A DNA stretch of 64,000 nucleotides from Misgurnus anguillicaudatus (lineage: Eukaryota > Chordata > Actinopteri > Cypriniformes > Cobitidae). Below, one piece after another: positions 47,501 through 57,445 of the stretch; position 1 is the first letter of the stretch; each line of letters opens with the position of its first letter. Position numbers and translations under genes: made by a program. The stretch spans positions 21,844,501 through 21,908,500 of the forward strand of contig NC_073348.2 of assembly GCF_027580225.2 (NCBI RefSeq), given 5' to 3'. The notes under the pieces were generated by a model. That model was not told the origin of the DNA. It saw only the letters and a list, made by a program, of their open reading frames with translations, and did not search any database.

Positions 47501-48614
47501 CCGTGTATAGGGTAGGTGGAATCGGTCGATATCTCTCCCTGCTTGGTCCTGCGTCCCCAGTCGGGATGTGGTGTTCCACCACTCTGGTGCACCCATAATC
47601 TTCTTCATGACTTGCGAATACATGTTGCCATTTCCGAAGGAGTGCCTGGAGTTTCTGTGTCTGTACCTGATTTTCCCCCTGTAGTGACTCACCCGCAAGA
47701 TGTTTCGACACCTCACTCTTCCTGTGGTTTGAAGGGGCATCCATCTGCGTCAGGGCCACCTCGATCACAGAGGGGCACACCTGACGGAAACTGAAGTCTC
47801 TCTCCTCTCTCACCTGGTGAGGTGCGACCGCCGTTAGTCGGGCCAGTCGTTGGTGTCGATGTAAGTGGACTGCATAAGGATGTTCGTTCCGTACCTTCAC
47901 GGGGACCCTTTCCCGGCGAACCGCCGCTAGGCCCCGTGCCACTTCTACTTGGGGGCAGTCTGCATGAGGTTCAACCAATACCCACTCCTCAGGGTTGGCT
48001 CCTCGAGGGGGCACTCTCGCCCACACAATGGCCTCAGTTCTAGGAGGAATGGACAAAGCAAATCGACACATCACTCTTCCTACCTCCTCTTGGTCTCTAC
48101 GGACCTGGGCCATCTGGACTCGACGACAGTCGGCGACTACACGCTCCCATTTGGGCCTCTCGGCAGGTGAGATCCTGGGGCCAGGCCTAGCCTGAAATAA
48201 CTCTTCCCAGCATTCGGAGAGGACGTTCATGCCCAGTAGGGCTCGATGGGCACCCAAACACCTGTCTTCGACAATGATCACACCTTTTTGGGGGACTAAC
48301 ACCCCATGGACTTCTAAGTCTGTTAGTCGGTAACCGACGTAAGGGATCTCTAGGCCATTTGCACCCCGCAACGTCAGCCAGGGGGCCTCTGCTCCTTGTG
48401 TTCCTTCCCTTCCAAATACTTCCTGTGAAAGGCTTTCTGCAAACAACGTTACCTGAGAGCCCGTATCTACCAGGCACTGCACCGTCTTGCCACACACTTT
48501 TACCTCCGCTATTGGGCTATGCCCGATCATCTGGTGCCTAGGGTTATCGCTTCTTCTTGGGTCTTCCCGAGGGTTCCCGGCCACACGACCCACTGTGGCC
48601 GGTCGATCTAAAAA
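44541..48614 (-). CDS. pol: Gypsy Pol polyprotein: protease, reverse transcriptase, RNase H, integrase
   Basis: The open frame of about 1,350 codons has no initiator near its start and is entered by -1 frameshift from gag. Numbering from 48593, the aspartic protease motif LVDTGSQVTLF is at residues 41-51 (DTG 43-45). Reverse transcriptase spans about 370-555 with YLDD at 502-505. RNase H acidic residues are D659, E703, D729 and D771. The integrase zinc module is H906/H911/C941/C944, and the integrase catalytic triad D972, D1031 and E1067 has 35 residues between the last two (DD35E). A DRWE..PYV segment near 1197-1205 resembles the GPY/F module. The C-terminus has three copies of an ELAPEPAEP-like motif (1283-1320). 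Just after E1067 the sequence seems a few residues shorter than is usual. The stop lies 20 bases from the 3' LTR. Confidence 0.95.
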   Translation of the reverse strand, partial: FLDRPATVGRVAGNPREDPRRSDNPRHQMIGHSPIAEVKVCGKTVQCLVDTGSQVTLFAESLSQEVFGREGTQGAEAPWLTLRGANGLEIPYVGYRLTDLEVHGVLVPQKGVIIVEDRCLGAHRALLGMNVLSECWEELFQARPGPRISPAERPKWERVVADCRRVQMAQVRRDQEEVGRVMCRFALSIPPRTEAIVWARVPPRGANPEEWVLVEPHADCPQVEVARGLAAVRRERVPVKVRNEHPYAVHLHRHQRLARLTAVAPHQVREERDFSFRQVCPSVIEVALTQMDAPSNHRKSEVSKHLAGESLQGENQVQTQKLQALLRKWQHVFASHEEDYGCTRVVEHHIPTGDAGPSRERYRPIPPTLYTEVRTLLQGLLERGIVRESSSPWAAPIVLVQKKSGAWRFCVDYRKLNLVTKKDAFPLPRIEDSLASLTRSAWYSTLDLASGYWQVQVAKADREKTAFTTPFGLFEWERMPFGLCNAPATFQRLMQRCLGGQLMESVLVYLDDVIVYSPDFDSHLRHLEEVFQAMEKYGLKLQPDKCHLLRREVHFLGHVVSAAGVSVDPGKVSAVRDWNAPKTVRQVRSFLGFVGYYRRFIKDFSKIAKPLNQLLVGTGRSRGRGSPSINWDDPCEAAFQRLKQELLQAPILAYADFTKPFVLYTDASNLGLGAVLAQRQEGTERVIAYASRSLHPAERNDANYSSFKLELLALKWALSEKFKDYLWGAKVTVITDNNPLVHLQTAKLGAVEQRWVAQLANFDYHLQYRPGREHTNADVLSRLPEVDDPGCRGGKEEDSPRGDYMIGAVDAPGGQQEAVPGNWGWDPRRWMERQARDQDVCQVKMWVEQGRWPTSPERLAQTETGRRLLGQWDKLELQEGVLCRKVSDPKLGEEVRQIVVPADQTTALVSAYHDQLGHQGQERTISLLRRFFYWPGLEATVRSLIQACPRCMLFKSRREARAPMVPIHAKAPLHIMAMDFLTLGRPQDRYQNILVITDLFTKYAWAVPTLDQTANTTATALWRNVFQTFGCPEFLHSDQGANFESKVIRELCQLYGCTKTHTTSYHPQGNGSCERLGLLGTLDQQQQSDWVSALPNLLQAYNNSVHSTTGYAPTYLMFGRHVRMPTDLVLGVAAGQEEVSVTEWVGRHHQRLHFAYEQVSRKIQTTGEKNKRLYDLTARDAPLLPGERVLARDNRRQGKGKLSDRWETIPYVICRQQRPGQPVYTIRPEGKAGPERVVHRNMIRPCPNYPETAEERVVEPVPAAPWMGGWAVVPGRPVLALPPAAPREQELAPEPAEPLAAQRQRELAPEPAEPPRPPELAHEPAEPDLPVRRSQRENRGRPPSRYGEWTTPRHSRD

Positions 48615-49517
48615 CCCCCTTCCGATGTCCTACGAGGCCCACACTGACGACTGATATGTCCTGGTTCACCACAGCGATTGCAGATGGGCCGCCCCTGGTC
48701 ATCCCATTCGAAGCGGGGTCGGTTAAAGCGGTTCGGGCGTCCGGATGGCTCTCGGCCTCGCTCCGAGTAAGCTCGCTCTCGGGGGGCCGGCCTTGGTTCC
48801 TCCCGTGCCCTTCCTTGGCGCAACTCTCCCAGGAGGGCCTTAGACAACTCTGATATCTGTTCCTGGACGTCCTTCAACAGTTCTGCTTTCAGGGCCTGCT
48901 TCCAATCCGCCCGCTCAGGTTGTGTGGGTGCAGTTTCGCTCACAGCCGCGCACACTGGGGCCTCACTGACTTTGACCTCATCACCCTCCAAGGCCAGTGC
49001 CTCTTTCCTAAGATCTTCGAAGGTGAGCCCGGGGTCCCTCTGAAACTGGACCCTCAGACTCTGCCTTACGGGCACGTAATAGGTTCTCCCCGTCTCCCAG
49101 CCCATGATCACGTCGGGCCTGTAGTCGAGTGAACTGCTCTCGCAGCCTCAGGGCAAACGCTCTAATGGATTGTCGGGGGCCTTGCTTAAAGTTAAAAAAC
49201 TGGGAGCGGAGGACAGCTACGGGGGTATGGTCACCATATTGTTCGGTGAGAAACTGGAATACGGTCTGGGCGGTGGCTCTAACTGCTTCGGGGGCGGCTT
49301 GCACCTCTCGCCGGGCTTCTCCCTCTAGGGAGTTTAGTACAAACTGGAGCCGCTGGGCGGCGCTAAGGCCCTGTAGGTCGGCCAAGTACTCTAATTGGGC
49401 CTTCCATTCTGTCAGTCAGACCTCCGACTCTGCTCCTCCATACTTCTGCATCCATGGGCTACCCATGATGATGGACGTGGCACGGGGTGGGGCTGCGGGC
49501 CCCGCGTTGTCGGTCAT
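48608..49517 (-). pseudogene. Gypsy gag, disrupted
   Basis: Gag is the structural protein that packages the element RNA. The frame starts at ATG 49517-49515, thirty bases from the primer-binding site. Two breaks are visible: an in-frame TGA at 49418-49416 (codon 34) and a frameshift near 49105-49115, after which the second frame carries the rest. The middle part has the charged helical sequence typical of gypsy capsid regions. A CCHC zinc knuckle, CNRCGEPGHISRQC, lies near the C-terminus, and the frame ends at TAG 48610-48608. The TGA could have arisen from a CGA codon by CpG decay (inference). This copy should not make full-length Gag unless the stop is read through and the shift corrected. 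Confidence 0.9.
48611..48617 (-). promoter_or_regulatory. -1 ribosomal frameshift heptamer GGGTTTT at the gag/pol junction
   Basis: In the gag frame the end reads GGG GGT TTT TAG, so the heptamer G GGT TTT has the canonical X XXY YYZ spacing directly before the stop. Slipping back one base places ribosomes in the open pol frame. A downstream stimulatory structure was not modelled. Confidence 0.75.
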
Positions 49518-49547
49518 TGGGCGACCCTGGTTACTCAACTCGAGGTG

Positions 49548-49567
49548 GAATCCTGCCGACTACACCA
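49548..49567 (-). promoter_or_regulatory. Primer-binding site complementary to tRNA-Ser
   Basis: Five bases inside the 5' LTR the minus strand reads TGGTGTAGTCGGCAGGATTC. Its complement, GAATCCTGCCGACTACACCA, matches the 3' end of vertebrate tRNA-Ser (AGA/TGA type, ending GACTACG plus CCA) except at the discriminator base. This is where reverse transcription would start. Confidence 0.85.
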
Positions 49568-49572
49568 AAATC

Positions 49573-51971
49573 TGTCATGGCTAGGGGCTGGCTGTTAAAT
49601 ACTAAAGCCACGCCCCTTCTCAACTTCCACCTCGAGGAGGTCCCCAAAGCCAACCCAATGACCAGACAACACGAGAGCAGGTAAATATTAAAACAAACTT
49701 TATTTAAATATTTAAAATAACTTGGAGAATGGGGAAGGGCAATTAAAACTAAACGTCCTCTCTGCCTTCCAGGCAGACCACAGCACAGGAAGGTGGCAAG
49801 AAGGGGAAGAGGGCAACGGGGGTTCCAGGGGTTGGGGACCAAAGATATAGGGGGAAGGGAACGGGAGACACAGGCTCCTGCCAACTCCGCTATCCGTGGC
49901 GCCCTCCTCTTCTTTACTGGAGGCAAAAGACAAAATAGTGTGACTTAGGGGTTCAACTCTCTCTTCGCCCGTGGCACCTGTATCACGCTAGTCGGATGCT
50001 TCACTGCTCACTCTCCTTTCTTCCTCTTCCTACAGGCAGCAACTGGGAACACAAAGACACGTTTAATCTGGACTTGGATCGTCCTCACCCTGCTGATTAC
50101 AGCTCTCGGTAAGTATAGCTTTTCCGCAGTTCGTTCTCCTGACGTTCACTCTCGTTCTCTCTTTCTTCACAGGCAGCTTGGACACAACAACACGGTTAGT
50201 GCAACTTGGATACTTCTCACCTCTCTGCTGTTTACAGCTCTGGGTATGTATGACTGTCCGCAGTTCGTTCTCCTGACGTTCACTCTCGTTCTCTCCTTCT
50301 TCACAGGCAGCTCGGACACAACAACACAGTTAGTGTAACTTGGATACTTCTCACCTCTCTGCTGTTTACAGCTCTGGGTATGTATGACTGTCCGCAGTTC
50401 GTTCTCCTGACGTTCACTCTCGTTCTCTCTTTCTTCACAGGCAGCTCGGACACAACAACACAGTTAGTGCAACTTGGATACTTCTCACCTCTCTGCTGTT
50501 TACAGCTCTGGGTATGTATGACTGTCCGCAGTTCGTTCTCCTGACGTTCACTCTCGTTCTCTCTTTCTTCACAGGCAGCTCGGACACAACAACACAGTTA
50601 GTGCAACTTGGATACTTCTCACCTCTCTGCTGTTTACAACTCTGGGTAAGTGCAGCTTTTCCTCAGCTCGCTATACGGTGTTTTGGTGGACGATACACGG
50701 GGGCGGGCTTACGACAGCTGGCCTGCACAGAAAGGCGAACGGCGATGGTTTCCCCAGGGGGCGCCGGGGGCCAAAACCCTCTCGGTGAATGCGCTGGTCA
50801 GCAGGGGGCGAACCGTCACACCGTCTCACCAGGCCGAGCGCTGCCCTATCCTCAATGCCCGTAGGGCGATCGAATACCGGACAGGGCCGCCCCTTTGTAG
50901 AGACCACGGGGCGGCGGAACTCCTTCGCCTCTCACTCTGCCACAAGGGAAAACACACAGGTAAAGTAGCAATATACAGGCCCGTAGTTGTACTCACACAC
51001 GCACTGCCAGCATCCAAGTCTTCACCGCCACACTCTGAAAACTGTCGACACACAGACGGGGGCGACTTCCAAAGGCCCACACCGTCACTTCACACTCAAA
51101 TCGCACACAGCGTACAATAAATGATGTTACTCACGACCGTCAGCCTCTCCGTCTCTTCCTCAGTAGAAGGGATGATGCGGGGTACGTCTGACAAGACACA
51201 CAGCACTTGCACAGCAACCCACAGCAAATACACAGCACCACTTCAACGTGAAAGGTTTTCAAATTACATGGACTCACCCACCACACTACAGGTGTACACA
51301 CGAGACGCCCGACGTCCTCCACTTCGCTGAGGTCGGATGGGGGCGATGACAATACGGCCGGAGTATTTAGCTCTGCTGCTATGGCTGCTGAGTCCAACTA
51401 TTCCTGCGGCTCACCTACCACGCTAGATCAGGGGTAGGGCCGCCCTCCTCTTCCTGGAGGTGTTCGACGATACACAGGTTAGTGGTTGCACTTCATTTAA
51501 ATCCAGGAGCTAATACTCACAGCGGTCCTCTTGGTTAATGTTATGCAAAAACTGTTTCGTTTCCTTCTTCCTTGGTTTCTCTAAATGTGTCACAAATACC
51601 AGTGTTTCTTCTACCCACAGGGTTTCCTCTTACTCCAACATCCACTGCGAACTACGAGAGAGAGAGAGAGAGAAAGTACAACCAGCTTCTGATGTGTAAC
51701 GGACGAGCACAGCTCCGCACCTCAACTCACACACTAAGCACCCAAACTGTGATTTACACTGCTCTTAAATACTCCTCTGTGTGCTGTAATCCTCCAATCA
51801 ACCGGCGTTCCTCTTAACCACGCACAGCTGCACTTGATTTGGCTGATTACAGCCCTCACGACACTACCGGATGTCCGGTGTTCCCTCTTCCCGGTCTGGG
51901 CGGAAACATCTGGGCGGAACCAAAGTTTCCCGACTTTTGGTTCCGCCCAAAAAGATCGTCACCTTGTGACA
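49573..51971 (-). repeat. Gypsy 5' LTR (2.4 kb)
   Basis: Bounded TGTCACAAGG...CCATGACA on the minus strand, it carries four complete 134-bp tandem units (starts at 50173, 50307, 50441, 50575) plus a diverged leading unit near 50037. Near its U3 start is a hairpin, GGGCGGAACCAAA with its complement, at 51912-51948. A GA-rich run sits at 51655-51674. It keeps about 400 bp (51508-51911) that the 3' LTR lacks. Confidence 0.93.
50173..50652. repeat. 134-bp tandem repeat array in the 5' LTR (4 units)
   Basis: It has the same unit as the 3' LTR array. Units are 134 bp apart and nearly identical, and the last ends with GGTAAGTGC as in the other LTR. Confidence 0.95.
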
Positions 51972-51975
51972 TTTG

Positions 51976-53110
51976 GTCTTATCTACTTTCCTGTACCTCG
52001 TAATCTTACCTATGTATTTAAACCCGTAAAGCCAGATCTACCCGCAACTGAGTCAATGTCACCTCAGAGCTTGAGCCACATGACAAGTCTGACCAGGTGC
52101 GTGAGCCGGCTACACCATGTTTCACAATGGGAGTTCTGATGGAGTACGAGGGCTGTGAGGAAAACCCGCCCACCCCCCGGGCTTAGGGTGAGCTAGCGTT
52201 GAAATCTGGACACATTTTTGACTGTTTTGATTATGTTTTTACTGTACGCCCGGCTGTCCTTCCTCCCTGCTGGTCCCGCCCAGCTGTCATTCATCCTTGC
52301 TAGTTCCGCCCAGCTGTCCTTCATCCTCGTTGGTCTTGTCCAGCCTCCCTCTACCTCCTCCTCTATCATCATCAGCCAGTCCATCAGCCATCCACTGACT
52401 CCAATACACCCCAGCTCACCCTCAGCATGTCAGCAATGCAGGGGAACTGAGGCATAACCATCTGCCAGCCATCCTTGGGGAGTTTACCATGTCTGCATCC
52501 TCCGAGACCCTGACTCTGCCTCAGCCCTCTGACCCATCAGCTATGCCTCGGCTGAAGACTCCCTCATCTCTACCGTGGCCCTCTTCCCACCAGCTCCGCC
52601 ATGCTTCCGCTTTGGTCGGTCATTGTCCCGCCTTCTCCTCTGGACTTCACTCCTCCGGCTACTCCTCGTCACTCCGTCTCGCCGGCTCTGTTGGGCTCCT
52701 CCCTCCAGCTCCGCCTCGATCTTCGGTGGCTCTGGCTCCACTGCGGGCTTCCAGGTCCCCGCCTTAGTCGCAAGACCCGTCGGCTCCACCATGGCCCTCC
52801 ACCAACTCGGCTTCCCACGGGCATTCTGTACCTCGGCTTCACCCAGGTCACCTTCTTCATAACTGTCATTACCATCACACGTCTCCAGGATGTCGAGTCC
52901 CATCCCTCCACAATGGCTCCTCCCTCCATCCTGGCTGATTTCTGGCCACCCATCAGGTTCCTCCTGGTCCAAGCTCCTCCCTGGCTCCTCCCTCCATCTT
53001 CACCACCCTGGCCCCATTGACTTTTTGTTAGTTGCCCCCCTCCCACCACTTAGTTGTAGTTTCTGTTACAGCGTAAGGAGGAGGGGGGAGTAATGTCACA
53101 GTCTTGCCTT
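51976..53110 (+). mobile_element. Probable 3' relic of another LTR retroelement
   Basis: A C/T-rich, proline/serine-coding region (about 52220-53030) ends in the purine run AGGAGGAGGGGGGAG at 53076-53090, followed by TAA and TGTCACAG. That looks like a polypurine tract and LTR start on the plus strand. Overlapping frames on both strands are long because of composition and no domain is recognised. The gypsy element inserted at the left edge of this material. Confidence 0.4.
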
Positions 53111-53394
53111 ATTGTCATTAAAAGGACACTGCTTACCGTGTTAAGATTAAATGGAAAATCAATGGTATATGAAACTAAATATGAATTAAAAAGTAATAGA
53201 TTTGTGAGACCAAATACTGCTGGATTTATCAACCCAAAACAAAGAAAATAAAAATTTTGACCATCAAAAACAGATACATCAAAGCCGCGTCTGGATCTCA
53301 CTTGTGCCGTTGAACTGTTGTATAAAAGCTATATTGCTTTCGGAGTCCTGTGATATAGAGCTATATCACACTCCTACTCGAGCGATATTGCTTA
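53111..53394. other. AT-rich DNA after the retroelement relic
   Basis: No second LTR end was found and no gene is supported here. Confidence 0.35.
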
Positions 53395-53580
53395 AATAAT
53401 TCAAAGGACCAGAGTCAATTATTCTGCTTATACCATGGTTACCACAAACATTGCTCTGATGGTTATTTTAAGACATTTGATAGGTTAGGTGTGCGGTTTA
53501 GAGAAAAATAATCAACACCCATGAAACATTTCTCAACCAATCAGAATAAAGCATTCAGCTTCCCTGTGGTATAAATTGGT
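53395..53580. repeat. Interspersed repeat R2, copy 2
   Basis: This copy matches 25975-26160 across GTCAATTATTCTGCTTATAC and GTTAGGTGTGCGGTTTAGAG. Upstream, TGATATAGAGCTATATCAC (53350-53368) is a short palindrome possibly belonging to the repeat. Confidence 0.65.
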
Positions 53581-54495
53581 AATAATGCAATCTCATAGAA
53601 TTTATATTTCATGTTTTGACTGCAAATGTCACATTCATTGTGCTGGAATTGCCCACCTGTAATTATAATTTAGCTCTATTCACAATGCAAATCAGCAGTA
53701 TAAATTTTTGAAAGACCTTCCTATGTTCTCTCTGGAAAAACTGCATTTGTCTGCATCTGCAAAATACAGCAGAGATCATTTGACGTATTCAGTGAATGAA
53801 CATGCATTTATTCACAATAAAACACAACCATAACTCTGTCATTCCCTGGTTGGTCTCTCACCATTCAACATCAATTTTCACATGCCAGAAATAAACTCTG
53901 TTGCCATATAAAGCCACTTTTAGGTTACAAATTGCTATTCCCCATATAACTAAAAATGAACATACTCGACGCGTTTCATTTCTGGATGTGGGTTTTTCAG
54001 AAATTACAATCATAATGGCGAGTATATGCGCTTGACTGCACCCTATTTGTCTGCATTACCTGGAGGGTCTCGGCGGATCGGGCGAACTGACTCTAGTGCT
54101 TTGTAATGAGGGAGTTTAATTATTGCTCACTCTGTGTGAAGACCCAACAGCACTCGTAGGACCCTCACCTTGTGTCCCCTCCACACTTTCTAATCTACAA
54201 ACAAGCTTAGCGTCTCCATGGCAACACCACTTGATGTACTCTGATTTAAATGGCTGGAATTGTAATATTTGACCGGTTGTTTTTCCAAGAATCTCGATGT
54301 AAAAATTAAAGTGAAGTTTGACACTAAGTGCAAGTAGCAAATCACATGGGGCCTGAATATTTTCAGACTGCAATAAAGGCAGGCCTCTCAGGTAGAAGGT
54401 ACCATGGAAGTGGTTTGTGGTAGTGGTTTGCAATAACTGTAAGATGTTTATACTTCAGAAAGTTACAAATACACCATCAGAAAACTTATCAAAAA
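53581..54495. other. Unassigned non-coding DNA
   Basis: A 105-codon minus-strand frame (54116-54433) has no domain. No element ends were seen. Confidence 0.35.
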
Positions 54496-54662
54496 TGCTC
54501 CCTAGCTGTCACCGAGGTGGTACACTTTAAAAAGTACACCTTTGCACATGAAGAGTTCATATTATTACCTCGGATGGATATATAGAGTGCATATTAGTAC
54601 CTAAAATTACCATTCTGTAAAAATATTAGGACCTTTTTAAAGGGTTCTACCCCAGTGACTCC
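54496..54662. repeat. Interspersed repeat R1, copy 4
   Basis: AGCTGTCACCGAGGTGGTAC at one end and GGACCTTTTTAAAGGGTTCT at the other match R1 copies; it runs into the microsatellite on the right. Confidence 0.55.
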
Positions 54663-54668
54663 ATACGG

Positions 54669-54803
<135 letters not shown>

Positions 54804-54953
54804 ATACTTGGAAATAATGTTTACATAAATGTATTTTTCACCAATATATTTTTGGGCCATTTTTACATTTATTTTAAAAATATACCCTACGTAAAAACCA
54901 CACAGACAACAAACTCCAAAACAAGACAACAACCATACAAACACACAGACTAA

Positions 54954-55375
54954 TGCTGCGTCCGAAACAGCCTACTACTTACTATATAGTACGCGAAAAG
55001 CAGTAGGCGTGGCAAGTAGTATGTCCGAATACATAGTATTCGAAAAACAGTATGCGAAAAGTACCCGGATGACCTACTACTTCCGGTTAGATTTTGCAGT
55101 GTGCATACGATGGACGCTTCACTATCCCATGATGCCCCGGGAGAGGAGTTATCCAACGAAGAAGACGAGGCATGCTGTTGTTTTCGCGCTGAAATGACAT
55201 GACGTGATGACGACGTATGTCACGTGATGTAGCAACATGGCGGATGTAGTACGTCCGAATCTCATTCATACTACCAGGATTCATACTATACAGTACCTAC
55301 TGTTTTAACGCTAAGTAAGTAGGTACTTCATCTAATTCAGTGCCTACTATACAGTATGCGGTTTCGGACGCAGCC
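54954..55375. mobile_element. PIF/Harbinger-type MITE (422 bp)
   Basis: Terminal inverted repeats GCTGCGTCCGAAAC and GTTTCGGACGCAGC, inside a mismatched terminal base, are flanked by TAA at 54951-54953 and 55376-55378. Internal motifs around AGTAGG and CTACT recur symmetrically. Confidence 0.8.
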
Positions 55376-56164
55376 TAAGAGAAGGGAGCATTAGGGTGAG
55401 GCCATAGAACCACACCAGTGGTCACAGATGTACCTGTCCATCAGGTGGCGAGCATATGTTCTTTTAAATAGTCTCAGTGATGTTATGGTCCTGATATACT
55501 GTGGGATCTCATTCCAGGCTTTGGTAAGCACATGAAAAAAAGATCTCTGTCCATAGCTGTTCCTAAAAGCCGGTAAAGGCAAAAGTCCATTTGTGACAGA
55601 TCTAGTGATACGTTCAGACCTTGAGCTGGGTTTTGGAACCAACACAGTAAGCGCTACTGAAGTGTATCCATTTAAAATTTGATAATACAGGTTTATCCTA
55701 TGGTTTATTGTGTAGTTCTGAAATGTCAAAGCATTAGACAGGGATAATGCAAAACAATGGTGAGTCCAGCCTGGTAGCTTGTTGTGGATCTTATGAGCTC
55801 TATTATAGAGTCTTATTACTGGTTCAAGGATTTAATTTGTTGTAAGTGACCAAACAGGCAAACAATACGACAGAGTGGACATAATAATGGCATGAAGATA
55901 TGTTTTCGAGACAAATATGGTCTGATTTTACTATAAATGCTGCAAATCTATGTTAAGTTTTTGAGTAATTGTGTCAATGTTACAACCAGACAGAAAAATA
56001 ACAGTATCATCGGCATATAACGAAGAAGTGGAAAAATTAAGCACATGTGGAAGATCATTAACATACATAAAAAGTAAAGGACCTAAAATGCTGCCCTGTC
56101 GAACTCCCATAGAACACACTCGTGTTACTGTGCCAATTTTTACAGTCTGAGATCTGTCACTTAA

Positions 56165-56441
56165 AGGAACAGTATGTAAGAAATTTATATCAATTATTTA
56201 AAAAATGGCCCTGATATGTCATTAGACATTAAAAAACATTTCCATTTCAAATACTTATAACACTGACAACAGTAGTATGGCCAGGATATTGATATTTAAA
56301 AAGTGGAGTTGCAGCCCTCAACTGATGTTTATGTTGTCATTTTGTGTATTGGTCACCAGTTGTGTGATTGCAGTACCAGTTTTAGCCACAAGTTTTGCGA
56401 TTGCAATACCAGTTTTAGCCACAATCCTACATACTGTTCCT
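56165..56441. mobile_element. TTAA-flanked MITE inside the LINE
   Basis: Ends AGGAACAGTATGTAAG and CTACATACTGTTCCT are inverted copies with TTAA at 56161-56164 and 56442-56445. An internal direct repeat of about 30 bp (around GCGATTGCAATACCAGTTTT) is present. Confidence 0.85.
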
Positions 56442-56742
56442 TTAAGTATGATGTAAACATGTTTATTGCAGAAGAGGACAAATGAAAAGATAAAAGTTTA
56501 TTTAACAAAATTTGATGGTTAACTGTATCAAAAGCTTTTCGAAAATCTATATATAAATCTATATATGCTCAGTAAAAAACAGCAGAGCAGACGTAGTTGA
56601 CCGCGCGTGTCGAAAGCCATGCTGGCAATCATTAAGCAGGTTAATATTTTCAAGGTAATTGGTTAATTGATTATATAGTGTTTTTTCAAGAACTTGGGGA
56701 CAGTTGGGAGAATTGCAATAGAGCGGTAGTTGGAAATATTAA

Positions 56743-57445
56743 AGGAATAGGCTACTCATTTTCAATATTAAAATATGTTATTACCTTAACTAAGAATTGT
56801 TGATACATCCCTCTATCATCTGTGTGATCGCACGTAAGCGCTGGAACGCGCTGCGACCCTTCGATAGCATTTAGCTTAGCCCCATTCATTCAATGGTACC
56901 ATTTAGAGATAAAGTTAGAAGTGACCAAACACATCAACGTTTTTCCTATTTAAGACGAGTAGTTATACGAGCAAGTTTGGTGGTACAAAATAAAACGTAG
57001 CGCTTTTTAAAAGAGGAACTATATTTTATGGCGTAATAGCACTTTTGGGAGTACTTCGACTCGCCTGAAAAGTCCGCTCCCCTTCTCACTCTCATAATGG
57101 GAGAGGGAGGGTGTTACTGCGCCGAGTCGAAGTACTCCCAAAAGTGCTATTACGCCATACAATATAGTTCCTCTTTTAAATCCGCTTAGAAAAGCGCTAC
57201 GTTTTATTTTGTACCACCAAACTTGCTCGTATAACTACTCGTCTTAAATAGGAAAAACGTTGATGTGTTTGGTCACTTCTAACTTTATCTCTAATGGTAC
57301 CATTGAATGAATGGGGCTAAGCTAATTGCTATCGAAGCGTCGCAGCGCGCTCCAGCCCTTACGTGCACGCACACAGATGATAGAGGGATGTATCAACAAT
57401 TCTTATTTAAGGTAATAACATATTTTAATATATATAATAATATAA
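56743..57445. mobile_element. Long-hairpin TTAA element inside the LINE
   Basis: The left TTAA is at 56739-56742. Arms of about 310-330 bp are near-perfect inverse copies around a short centre (57065-57115), including GAGTCGAAGTACTCCCAAAA and GTTTATTTTGTACCACC-type tracts. The outermost few bases of the right arm and its TTAA are lost in an AT-rich tract, so the right boundary is approximate. Confidence 0.82.

Larger units (their letters stand above)
42240..51971 (-). mobile_element. Full-length Ty3/gypsy LTR retrotransposon (9.7 kb)
   Basis: The element is flanked by TTTG direct repeats (42236-42239 and 51972-51975). In minus-strand order it comprises the 5' LTR, a tRNA-Ser-type primer-binding site, gag, a -1 frameshift site, pol (protease, RT, RNase H, integrase), a purine-rich tract and the 3' LTR. 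The domain order with integrase last is that of Ty3/gypsy (Metaviridae-type) elements. There is no env frame: pol ends 20 bases before the 3' LTR. High LTR similarity implies a fairly recent insertion, though gag is broken. Confidence 0.96.

Noticed and set aside
52489..53049. Several overlapping 90-140 codon frames on both strands
   Set aside because: They arise from biased CT-rich composition; none has a recognisable domain or consistent start.
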